Assembly (NCBI GenBank): GCA_000310025.1 | Contig: FN649727.1 | Location: 5,509,979-5,523,761 of the forward strand | From: Ectocarpus siliculosus | Taxonomy: Eukaryota > Sar > Phaeophyceae > Ectocarpales > Ectocarpaceae | Length of the DNA stretch: 13,783 nt | Reading direction: 5' to 3' | Part shown: positions 1 to 8,013 of the stretch, in pieces | Position numbering within the stretch: the first letter of the stretch is position 1 | Layout: the number at the start of each line of letters is the position of its first letter | Program-made: the position numbers and the translations under genes | The notes under the pieces: generated by a model | Told to the model about the DNA's origin: nothing | The model's input: only the letters and a program-made list of their open reading frames with translations | The model's database searches: none

Positions 1-138
1 ACCGCCGCCGCCACGGCCGCCGCGGCGACCGCGTTCGCGACGGCCTGTATGTTTCCGTCGCTCACGGCCGTTGCTTGTTGTATCGCGTCGCCCTCGGTCT
101 GGGTGCGCGTTCTCGCGCGCGGGGTGGACAACGGGGAC
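1..138 (-). CDS. Partial internal exon of a minus-strand gene, Ala-rich product (runs off left edge)
   Basis: Read on the minus strand, a pyrimidine-rich stretch (about 180 down to 141) ends in CTGCAG, a good splice acceptor with its AG at 140-139. The exon would start at 138 with one base completing a split codon and stays open to the edge. The frame gives about 45 residues, including the short motif EGDAIQQATAVSDGNIQAVA and then an almost pure Ala/Val run. The composition looks protein-like, but GC-rich Ala runs arise easily. The plus strand is also open over the same bases and ends with a stop at 166-168, so strand choice is not certain. I favour minus because of the acceptor and the amphipathic QQATAVSDGNIQAVANAV segment. 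No family recognised. Confidence 0.4.
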
Positions 139-1477
139 CTGCAGAGCACCGAAAGGGTGCACGGGTGAGACAGAGAGAAGATGACAAGAGAGAACAGACA
201 AAGGCGACACAGGCGCCGACACAAATAGGGGGGGTGCGAAGAGCGGAGAAAGATCAGAGAGCAAGCGAAACAACTCTCTCAAGGTGTTCACAAATGATAT
301 TTACGGACGGTGGGGGTGCTCCAGTTTTGAACTCGATCCTCGACAAATGGTGTATTGTTGCTTGGCACACAAAAGAGCACGGACAACGGCATCGTGTCCA
401 CAGGCAGGTAGCCGACGTTCGGCACACGAACTCGCACGAACACGCGAAACAGCACAAGGGTTAGGCCGAGAAAAAAATGAAAACGCCACCACGGGCAAAG
501 CTTTGTCGAGCCAAGGCACAGCAAACATTATCAACCAACAAATTTTCGTAGCGCCTAGATGCTTCCAGGACCACAGCGGCAGCACCCGCACCAACTGGAA
601 AACGTTGTGCGTGCATCCAGCACTGGCCGTCTCAAATGCATGCTACACCGATAGAAAAAAAAAACACGCCAACGACGTGAGATTAAACAACAGCAATACT
701 CACGGAACGAGCTTCCCATCCTGTACAATAGCGATTGCGTGCTCGGCATCCTCCTGGAGGCTCAAAGCGGCGCGACAAGCAGATGATTGCACGCCTTCCG
801 CTATGCTTGCCCGAACCTCGCGTATTTGGAAGCGACCCTAGGGAATGGCGGGCGGGTGTGCATAACATCCGTCGAAACACAGCCAGACAGGGGGAGGGTG
901 TTACGGCACCGATCAAACGCAGATACGATAGGTGTGTTCTCATTGGTCAGCACATTACGCCGCGGGCTGATGAATAGGGTCGCTTGCAACACCAACACAC
1001 GCAGGCACGGTGCAGCAGGGTATCCATATATCCTACGTACATTCCACAATATTATCACCGGCTGTAGTGACAGTGGCCAAAAGTCTGCTCACGTGGGAGC
1101 TTCGGCTTTCACGACGTTGTCGAGACATAAGCTCTCTGCACCTTACGGCGGCAGACAGACTCGTGAGACAACAGGAAAGAAACAAAACCCCAGCTTGACA
1201 TCAAAGCAACAGACAACCAGCAGGTGGCAAGGCAACGTCACTACATGGCAAGTTTTTTCGTATGCTGTGGCCGGATAGGGAAATGACCCTGTTTGTAGTC
1301 TTGCTGCAGTCTTGCCATCTTGGCTGGTTCAGCGCTACGTTGCTACTGTACATAGCATGCATACAGCATAGAGAGTCACCGATCGGTGGATAATATCTGG
1401 TACACACGTGAAGCTCGTCCGCAAGTCTCCACTCTGGTATTTTCACTTCAAAAGCCTCTCCGGTTTCTTTCTGGTTA
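139..1477. other. Non-coding stretch, probably intron or spacer
   Basis: No convincing exon was found. Open frames occur on both strands but are short, rich in Cys, Arg, Thr and His, and lack paired splice sites, as expected of chance frames. If the exon at 1-138 is real, this stretch would be its upstream intron or introns. A minus-strand frame open from about 1560 to 1201 reads fairly like protein near its start (short motif ETGEAFEVKIPEWRLADEL) but becomes Cys/Ser-rich with no clear end signal. It lies antisense to the plus-strand patch starting at 1478, so at most one of the two is real. Confidence 0.4.
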
Positions 1478-2107
1478 GTGTACCTTCTAAATGCCCTTAA
1501 TGTTCCACCTGACGCGGAAGTCCATGACCACAGACAAAGGGTACCGCCACTTCTTTATTTAGTCACTTGGCGCGGAGGTCGCCACTTCTGCGAACCCTTG
1601 GATAGGTACAGCCCCAACATCCTTGCTACACTGAGTGGTACTTTGTTAGGCCGCATCTGATGCTGCTGTGCGCAGCACACTATATTGGTTGATGCGCAGT
1701 GAAAAGCACCCCAGATCCTTCGGCCCATGGGGGAAGATGAAGTCCAAAATTCAAGAGTGGCGCACTATGCTCGATGACGTCTACAGCAGTACTACTGATA
1801 GAGGTAAACCGTAGGCGCAGGACGCACACCATGGGACGGGTGAACTATTACAAAAGCATTTTGGCATTTCTGGGTGCTTCCACCCTACACTGACAAAAAC
1901 CGTGGCCTACTTTTGCTGAAATACTTGAAAGTATCTGATATTGGCCAAGAGTCGCTCAACAGCACCGGACGCGGCACGAGACAGCAGCGTTCCGCCCGAG
2001 CATGCGTTTTGCCGCAACGTGCTCAGGGACGAACATAACAAAAGTACACAGGAAAAACATCCGCCATTATTTTCTTGAGGAAGAGACCCTTCGTTTGAAG
2101 TTCATGA
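1478..2107 (+). pseudogene. Frame-broken protein-like patch, possible transposable-element relic
   Basis: Several short plus-strand segments read like protein but sit in different frames or are cut by stops. One frame (about 1478-1660) contains RYSPNILATLSGTLLGR before a stop. A second frame takes over at 1650 and reads through TLYWLMRSEKHPRSF and KIQEWRTMLDDVYSSTTDR to a stop at 1812-1814. A third begins at an ATG at 1831 and includes GRVNYYKSILAFLG. Two further overlapping frames run to about 2107 with stops inside them. The VNYYKSILAFLG piece faintly recalls the FLGxVNYYRxFI region of Ty3/gypsy reverse transcriptases, but this is only a visual likeness. An alternative for 1650-1803 is a real exon, since it has TTTGTTAG before it and AGAG|GTAAAC after it. 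No family is assigned. Confidence 0.3.
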
Positions 2108-2579
2108 CATGACGAGATGGTGAGACGTATAGCGGATAATACTTTGTACGCACGCGCGACGAGAACAAAAAGGAACTACACATGCAAGATGCGCGCGAGC
2201 GTGTGCGAGCTTGTGTGTGCGCTCTCTGCTCTCTGGAGAGCAAACTTGGACCACACGACCATAGAATGCGCTGACGTTTCGCGTCCAGTGGATACGTGCG
2301 TCGTCAGCAAGCGGCGTTCGGACATCTACGAGCTGTATATGTGTACTGAGACTCAAGACGAGAGACTGCTGCTTGTAGAACGACAACACCGCGGTGTGTG
2401 CCTGCTTGCTGACTCGGGATTTCGGACCCATTTCTGTTGGAAGTCTTTTTGAAAAAAAAACGTGTGAAGGCCCTCCCAAGGCACAGCTTGGTCTAAAAGC
2501 GATGCTGGCTATCGAAGCAACAAGCCACCCCCTACTCCCACTACCACTCGCGTCCGAAAAGTGGAATATCTGTTCTCAC

Positions 2580-2618
2580 CTTTCGGGTGCCTTCCGCGCG
2601 AGCAACAGCCGTTGCCAT
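2580..2618 (-). CDS. Possible first coding exon of a minus-strand gene (13 codons)
   Basis: On the minus strand an ATG at 2618-2616 opens a short frame, MATAVARAEGTRK, that ends exactly at a strong donor, CGAAAG|GTGAGA (GT at 2579-2578). Upstream of the ATG lies a GC-rich, purine- and pyrimidine-tracted stretch (about 2620-3060) that would suit a 5' leader or promoter. The exon would end in phase 0. It could be the start of the gene whose exon appears at 1-138, but I could not find the connecting exons. The frame itself continues upstream for over 100 codons without a stop, so the true start is not fixed. Weak evidence overall: a short frame plus one good donor can occur by chance. Confidence 0.25.
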
Positions 2619-3065
2619 GTTCTCCCCGTCACAAGGCGCAGACGCTCTCCTCGGCGCTACCTCTCTCCTCATCATCGTCGAACCTCCTGCTGATGATGTT
2701 GCGTGCAGCGGCGTTTGCTGCTGAAGCGAGTGTGTATTGCTCGCTCCCGAGGTGATAGGCTGCCCGAGCGAGGGGGAGGTGCTGAGAGGGGGAGATGTGG
2801 GTCGGCTTGCCATCACCTGCTGCCTGCTCTCTCTTGCAAGGTGCTGCCGGCAAATACGTTTTTGGAGCCCTCTTGGTCTGCCCCCGCCGCGCTTCCAAAA
2901 ACAAAGGCTAAATGATTTAACGGAGGAGCGACGCGGAGGCGCGTCGGTGATTGTTGCCAGGCTATGGCGTGTGCGGGAGGAGAGTGGTGTGGGTCGCAGT
3001 CCCACCTCTCCCTTCTTCTCTACGCTCCTCCTTAGCCTCCCCTCTCCCCGCTCCTGCTGCTCCCG
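2619..3065. other. GC-rich, low-complexity stretch, possible 5' leader or promoter
   Basis: This stretch is clearly more GC-rich than its flanks and is full of CTC/GAG and GC-rich runs. All six frames are fairly open, which is expected of GC-rich DNA. The translations on either strand (Ser/Pro/Arg-rich on minus, Arg/Leu/Cys-rich on plus) show no domain. The most economical reading is a promoter or untranslated leader of a minus-strand gene beginning near 2618. Confidence 0.25.
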
Positions 3066-3224
3066 TGTCGAAAATTTAGAAAGGTAGTTGAGAGACGCCT
3101 CCGTGCAAAAATGCTTGAATTAATGTAGGGGGTCCGCAGAATGGAAGCTGAGGTACAGACTCAAACCAAACAGCTGACTGATCCTACATGCAGTGACATG
3201 TGCCTGCCACTGCCGGCGGGTGAT

Positions 3225-3256
3225 ACCGTGATCCCATGACACCGTGATCCCATCAT
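3225..3256. repeat. Direct tandem duplication, two 16-bp units
   Basis: ACCGTGATCCCATGAC at 3225-3240 is followed directly by ACCGTGATCCCATCAT at 3241-3256, matching at 14 of 16 positions. Probably a slippage duplication; no function is suggested. Confidence 0.8.
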
Positions 3257-3382
3257 GCAGAGCAGATAGCAAAGTATAAGTCTGCTTGGTTGGCCAGACA
3301 CCGAGCGGCGCCAAAGAATAGTCATATGGGGGAGGGAACTGCATACGCATCAGTCGGCAAGAGAAGATTTAAATTATTCGGT

Positions 3383-3493
3383 GTGACGCTGTGGATCTTG
3401 ATGGATACACCGAAAGGAACAAAGTGAAAATCCCGGGCTCCCGGTCGGTGTGTGCCCTCTCGTCCTCTGCTCACAATTCATCCACAGCGTCAC
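3383..3493. repeat. 14-bp perfect inverted repeat around an 83-bp loop
   Basis: GTGACGCTGTGGAT at 3383-3396 is the exact reverse complement of ATCCACAGCGTCAC at 3480-3493. The arms do not extend further. A smaller hairpin (CGGTGT near 3380, ACACCG near 3406) nests inside. This could be the ends of a tiny MITE-like element, a foldback in a transcript, or chance. Target-site duplications are not evident. Confidence 0.7.
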
Positions 3494-3627
3494 TCGCAAT
3501 CCAGTGCTGACCCCTCCAGATCTCCCTCACATGTCAATTTGACTGCTCTGTGGTGTGGTTAGTAGATAATTTAAAAAATGTACCAAGGGTTGCCAAGGGA
3601 GGGAGGGATAAAACCGTAGAGAGAGGC

Positions 3628-3659
3628 GGAGATGGCACCGGTCCGGGAGATGGCACCGG
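3628..3659. repeat. Short direct repeat, two 14-bp copies with 18-bp period
   Basis: GGAGATGGCACCGG occurs at 3628-3641 and again at 3646-3659, separated by four bases. A simple local duplication with no associated gene. Confidence 0.75.
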
Positions 3660-3832
3660 GTGCGCGCAAAAAAAAACAAGAACGGCATGATTCAATTCGA
3701 TTCCCGATTGAGATATTTTTGACCTGCCGGAAAGAGGTGCATATGCGTACCTTTAACGCGTAGGGCCGGTTTCAGCGGAGTGCCATTTTATGTGTACGGA
3801 GCGGATCCCCACTCCTTTACTTATATTATTTA

Positions 3833-3932
3833 TGTACGGTCGCGGTTCACGCGGGATGTCAGTTGTTGTCACTCAAGTTGTTGTCACTCAAGTTGTTGTC
3901 ACTGAAGTGGTATGGAAGTTGCCGACCGTACA
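3833..3932. repeat. Three 15-bp tandem units flanked by 10-bp inverted arms
   Basis: GTTGTTGTCACTCAA is repeated at 3862-3876, 3877-3891 and 3892-3906; the last copy has one change, CTGAA in place of CTCAA. The block lies between TGTACGGTCG at 3833-3842 and its exact reverse complement CGACCGTACA at 3923-3932. A frame of five-residue repeats (VVVTQ-like) runs through the array, but nothing else in that frame looks coding. A minisatellite inside a foldback, perhaps a degenerate miniature element. Confidence 0.75.
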
Positions 3933-4282
3933 CTCGACCAAGCACACAACATACAAGCCGAAACATACCCCACCTTACACTACAGTACAAGGAAATCTAT
4001 TGTACTGCTGCGTAGTGCCTGGTACTTTTTGTAAAAAACATTAGACAAAACGATCACACCCGCTGCCATCTTTGCGCCTTTTATGGTTTCTCAGGTGAAC
4101 TCCCGCTACATGCACCCGCGGGAGAGGTAGTAGCAACAGTAGAGTCGCCGAACGTGCGGAACACGCCATGTGGGCAAATCAAGTCGCATATATGGCGGCT
4201 GCGGCCTCCGGAAAGCTTTGCGTGCTGCGTTGGCGTCCGGTAGCCGAATTGTATTGATTGGCAGTTGAAGGGGGAACGCAAC

Positions 4283-4763
4283 ATGGACCCCAGCGGCGTC
4301 CGCGGGCCCGGCGGTAGCGGTTCCCCCCTGTTTCGGTTAGGGGGGCGGCCAGTACGCCCTCGACAGGTGCTGGAGAACCAAGAGCGACAGCGGGGGAGGA
4401 AGCTGTCACCGACATCGGAGATGGGGAGGAAACAGAGTGCGGGGTGGTTCCGGAGGCCAGCGGCAGCGGTAGTGACACGCTCAGCAGCTGCAGCAAGGAC
4501 TGCAACGACAGCTGAGGACTGAGGACTCTTATAGTGCCACTAACTCGCCCCTTCGACCCGAGCCGGTTATTTGCGCTGTATGACGACGTGGCGAAGGTCA
4601 GCTGGGGAGACGCTTGCGACAGCGGCAGGCAAGGGTAATACAGGAGGTGGGCACCGCAGCGGCGGTGAAAACTGCAGCGACGAGAGTTGTTTTGGATCCG
4701 ACCTGGAGTGGAGCTGACGCGAGACCCTCAGAAGATACCGCGGAGCAGCCCCCAGGGAAGAGT
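4283..4763 (+). pseudogene. Frame-broken acidic, Ser-rich coding-like patch
   Basis: Three plus-strand frames carry protein-like text in turn. The first starts at an ATG at 4283 (MDPSGVRGPGGSGSPLF). A second is entered cleanly after the acceptor-like CCCCCCTGTTTCGGTTAG (AG 4339-4340) and runs from 4341 to a stop at 4513-4515, including EEAVTDIGDGEETECG and SGSGSDTLSSCSKDCNDS. The same frame continues past that stop with DPSRLFALYDDVAKVSWGD to another stop near 4639. A third frame then carries GGENCSDESCFGSDLEWS to a stop near 4718. Acidic, Ser/Cys-rich composition shared across shifted frames suggests one ancestral reading frame broken by indels and stops. A spliced live gene with a short last exon at 4341-4515 is the alternative. 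No family recognised. Confidence 0.3.
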
Positions 4764-5947
4764 ATGGCCCGGGAGTGGCGCGTCTACTCGATCACGGCAA
4801 ACATTTTTCCTTGCTTCGGCGGCGCCATGGCACATAAAGTTTGTCTCATACCAGCATGCTCCTGGTGACTTGTAACAATGGAACCCACCAGTGCCCACTC
4901 TCATCTGGTAAGCTTGAGAAAAGAAATATAAGTCTTCTTGCGGCTTTCAATCAAGTATGACGACGCTGCACATCACCAGCGGCACGCTCCTCGGACTGCG
5001 CCCAAACAACCTCTCTACAAGCTCAAGACACACACCATAGCTTCGCGCATGCGTGTCATTACCCTGTTCCTATGCAACCAGCAAAGTGCTAGTCTCTGCT
5101 GTAGTTGTTGCCCCGTCATCACCTCTCTGAACTTGAACACCTTTTGTGAACCCCTCGTGGTTTTATCGGCAACGCAGCTTGCCTCAGGCAAGCGCGCTAA
5201 TCGTCTAAGAGGTTCTCGTTGTCTTGCTAAGGCGGTGCCGAAGCCATGATGCCGGATGGTGCGTGACGACGGTGCTGTCATGGAAGCTACAAGCAGGAAG
5301 GTACAGACGAGAGATGAATATTTGCACAGGCACAATGGATCTGTGCGTACTTGAATTCTTGATGCACCCTGCAGCGTTCGTTGTGCACGGATCAGAGGCA
5401 ACAGGTGATGATGCTTTCCGATCAAAGAGAGTCGCCAAATCATCATATTTGGTGTACGTCACACGACGCGGGCACTTCCATGTCACGGTCACAACCACGG
5501 CCTAACACTGCGGTACAGCACATCACTGGGACGACTGTCAATAATCCCAGTTCGAAAAGCAAGCGAGCGTTCGTGAGCTCGAGCACCAAGAGAAGCAGAG
5601 AATCGATAACACTGGTCACACAGACAGCCACAATATTACTTGAACGCACTTTATGGGCCCCTCTTGTGGTTTTCATTGGAGCCCCCTCGCCGTGGTTTAC
5701 GCCCCCGCTGATCACCTGATGAAAGTGACGGCGCACCCCCATTTTCGTGAAGCTTCCTCTTAGTAAAATTTTGAGGATATACTGTTCCGACGGAACTATG
5801 CCACTATGCCGAGACTAATCACGATTGCTTGCTCATAGAGCAGTGCGGTCTTGTTGGTCGATAGGAGTGCAAAGCGCAACCTAGCGTTCGCTCGTAAGTG
5901 GTGACCCGCGAGACTTGGGGGTATTGACTCCACATTTCCCCACATTA
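4764..5947. other. Stretch without a supported gene, probably partly 3' UTR of the minus-strand IQ gene
   Basis: This lies just downstream of the stop codon of the minus-strand IQ gene (stop at 5950-5948), so its right part is probably that gene's 3' untranslated region. Open frames exist on both strands around 5015-5740, but they overlap one another, lack splice context and have no recognisable motif. No clear poly(A) signal was identified on the minus strand. Confidence 0.4.
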
Positions 5948-7746
5948 TTACTGGGTACTGTACAAGCACCGTTGTTGATGGTTCTTGCTCAAGCCTTCTG
6001 CCGGTAGCGTCGTCGCTGTCGCAGCGGTCCTCGGAATATCGTAAAAGAGGCTGGAAACGCATTTGAAAACGCCAGTATCTGAAGTCGACCCAGACCCCGT
6101 TTTCTTCCCTTTCTCCATCACTGGTAGTCGGTCAAAACGCCTCACTCCAGCCGAGAATGGCCTCGCAACTGACGGCGGCAGGGTACGTCGGAAGAGGGGG
6201 CCCGCACTGACACCAGGACCTCCATCCAGGCTCAAATACGGCGGTATTTCGTCCAGCCGCCACCGTCCATCTTGCTGTTGCAACCGCCTTCCTAGCAGGT
6301 ACTCCTCATTAGAAAGCAAGGTAGCAGCGACAGACGCGCTCCCGGACGATTGGCACAAAGCGGACCAGGCCTCTTTGTTTGTAATCCCCATCCTTCCCCG
6401 GCCGCCCGCCCTTTTGAGCTCCGCAATGGATTGCCACACGCGCACTCGATCGCGAAAGCTCGGTCGCTCAAGGCACACTCTTGCCCAGGATTGTTCCCAA
6501 GCGGCTCGTTCTGGACAACGCCTGTTTGGTTGTTGTTCGGAAATCCTGCCCAACGACGGTGTCGCGAGTTTTGGGCCTTTCGAGCGCTGTCTTTTACTCA
6601 TGTGAAAGGACGTGTTGCTGTATTCATTTTCTTCTTCATGAGGTGAATCACTGGGTCCTTCTTGCCGCAGAAGCTTGTGCCGCGCTAGCGCCCCTCTCCA
6701 GATTGCCTAGAGAGATGTAGTTGTATTGAACACCGCAGACACGCAAGTTGGTACAGCTGCCATTGCTGGATCTTGTCTACGAGATGGTCTTGAATGTGGG
6801 TTTAAAGTGGTGGAGAGCGGTGGGAGAGTTGTGGGGACGACTTCATGTCATCCTGCAGTCTCCGATGCGAAGCACCTACTGTAGCGCGAGGAGTATCACA
6901 AAAGAACTACAGATCTAAATGGCATGATGGGGATAAGAAAATCGCAGATGGGGATGAACCTTATCTTAATTTATCGATAAGTCGGCGTTTGCAACTCGTG
7001 TTCATGCTTTCAGTATGCTCTGTCAGACCGATCAATTATATTTTCCCCCCACAATTTCGGTGTTATTATAAAAACGGTGCAGAGGAAACAATAACAAACG
7101 CAACAGCTCCAGATACGACAGGTTAGACTCTTGCTGTAATATGTACGTACCTGTATGAGAAGAAGTGCCCTCCACGCTCGATCATGCATAACCTTGACCG
7201 CCCAGACTCGAGCCCACCAACCTCGAACATGTCGCTGTATCTGGATTGCTGCCAAATCTCGGCCAGTGACATCATGGGCTGCTGCGGCCTGCTGTAGTAC
7301 ACGTTTTACCGACGATTTTCCATTCCAGGAGGTCCTCAGGTTGGCGTTCGATGCACAACAACAAGGGCACGGTGGTCTAGTCTGTCCCTGCTCTATGTCT
7401 CTCTCTCTCTCTCTTCCTCTCTCCAAGCGATGCATGAGCTTTCTGTGGCAAACATGCTCGTGATGATCTCAACAACTCAACGGATTCTGTGTACGTAAAT
7501 CCGTACAGACCACGTAGCCTTTTACCTCCGCACCCTTACCGCATTCGGCGTGTTGTCAGACTTCGTTCTGAGAGGTTCATTGATATAGCTCGTTCTAGAA
7601 CATCTGTCTTGCCGCAAGCACGGAATCCGGTCCGATGAAGCAACACGTTGTCCGCACAACCCGCTTTCGACTACGGAGCTGTCATTGCTGCTGACATATC
7701 TGAAACCAAGCCGGTATTCGTACCGAGGCGGTCCCGTTGCCTTCAT
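5948..7746 (-). CDS. IQ-motif protein, 368 aa, three exons
   Basis: Proposed coding exons on the minus strand are 7746-7540, 7291-7151 and 6706-5948 (69, 47 and 252 codons plus stop TAA). The junctions are AATGCG|GTAAGG to CTACAG|CAG and ATACAG|GTACGT to TCTCTAG|GCA, all phase 0. Residues 87-97 match IQxxxRGxxxR (I87, Q88, R92, G93, R97). A second perfect match is formed across the last intron (I115, Q116, then R120, G121, R125), which strongly supports that splice. IQ motifs bind calmodulin or EF-hand light chains. The N-terminus (1-69) and the long C-terminal part (about 131-368, basic, Trp-containing, with a Pro/Arg/Phe-rich end) match nothing I recognise. Length and N-terminal IQ placement recall the ciliary protein SPATA17, but the C-terminus shows no clear match, so no name is given. 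The first in-frame ATG after a stop (7785-7783) is at 7746. The first exon could instead begin at an acceptor (GGTTTCAG near 7705), so the N-terminus is the least sure part. Confidence 0.72.
7397..7424. repeat. CT/GA microsatellite
   Basis: An uninterrupted run of eight CT units (7399-7414) continues as an imperfect pyrimidine tract. It lies within the proposed first intron (7539-7292) of the minus-strand IQ gene, where it reads as purine-rich GA and so does not serve as its polypyrimidine tract. Confidence 0.85.
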
Positions 7747-8013
7747 CAAAGCTTGCCGTATGGGCAGCAAATCCACAAGTATTCAGCGCTCTAGTCGACT
7801 AGCTGCTCCTCTCGCACTCTGATCCATGTGTGTGTGCATGTGCGTATAAAATCTACCACCTACAACCTTGACACTTGAAATGGCCGTGCGGAAAAAGTTA
7901 ACCTGAAGCGGTGGAATAGGTTCCGTTTCGGCAGAAACAGTAATCGCGCCGCCGGCGGCACGGGACAACGGAAGCGCACTTCAAAGTGTTCTCCGCCCCC
8001 CCACGCTGCTGCA
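7747..8013. promoter_or_regulatory. Divergent intergenic region, likely shared promoter of two IQ-motif genes
   Basis: This 267-bp gap separates the start codons of two head-to-head genes that both encode IQ-motif proteins. It contains TATAAAA at 7845-7851 on the plus strand, about 160 bp before the ATG at 8014, and a GC-rich block at 7945-7965. No matching TATA element was seen for the minus gene. With so little space, both promoters and both 5' leaders must overlap or adjoin, so coordinated expression is plausible. The TATA assignment is by motif only; the transcription start sites are unknown. Confidence 0.5.
7880..7906 (+). other. Possible upstream ORF (8 codons) in the leader of the LRR-IQ gene
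   Basis: ATG at 7880 opens MAVRKKLT followed by TGA at 7904-7906, in a different frame from the main start at 8014. Its context (G at -3, G at +4) is good for initiation. It lies about 35 bp after the TATA-like box, so it would only be in the mRNA if transcription starts very close upstream. It could lower translation of the main frame. Confidence 0.25.

Larger units (their letters stand above)
3066..4282. other. Intergenic stretch with short repeats, no gene seen
   Basis: No coding exon could be supported. It holds two short tandem duplications (3225-3256 and 3628-3659), a 14-bp inverted repeat (arms 3383-3396 and 3480-3493) and a three-copy 15-bp tandem repeat set between 10-bp inverted arms (3833-3932). 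The concentration of small repeats suggests unconstrained spacer or remnants of small non-autonomous elements. Confidence 0.45.

Noticed and set aside
2102-2479. Overlapping open frames on both strands (111 codons plus, 125 codons minus)
   Set aside because: Neither has a recognisable motif or clear splice context, and they overlap almost fully, so neither can be called.
5015-5742. Several open frames of 93-143 codons on both strands
   Set aside because: They overlap each other and show no domain or splice support. The region is better explained as spacer and 3' UTR of the minus IQ gene.
6063-6605. Plus-strand open frame of 180 codons
   Set aside because: It mirrors the minus exon 6706-5948, whose frame is fixed by completing an IQ motif across a consensus splice junction. 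The plus frame has Cys/Arg/Ser-rich text without motif.
7587-7830. Plus-strand open frame of about 73 codons with fairly protein-like text (TTELSLLLTYLKPSRYSYRG)
   Set aside because: It lies antisense to the first exon of the minus IQ gene, has no ATG near its start and no splice site linking it in phase to the LRR-IQ exon at 8014.
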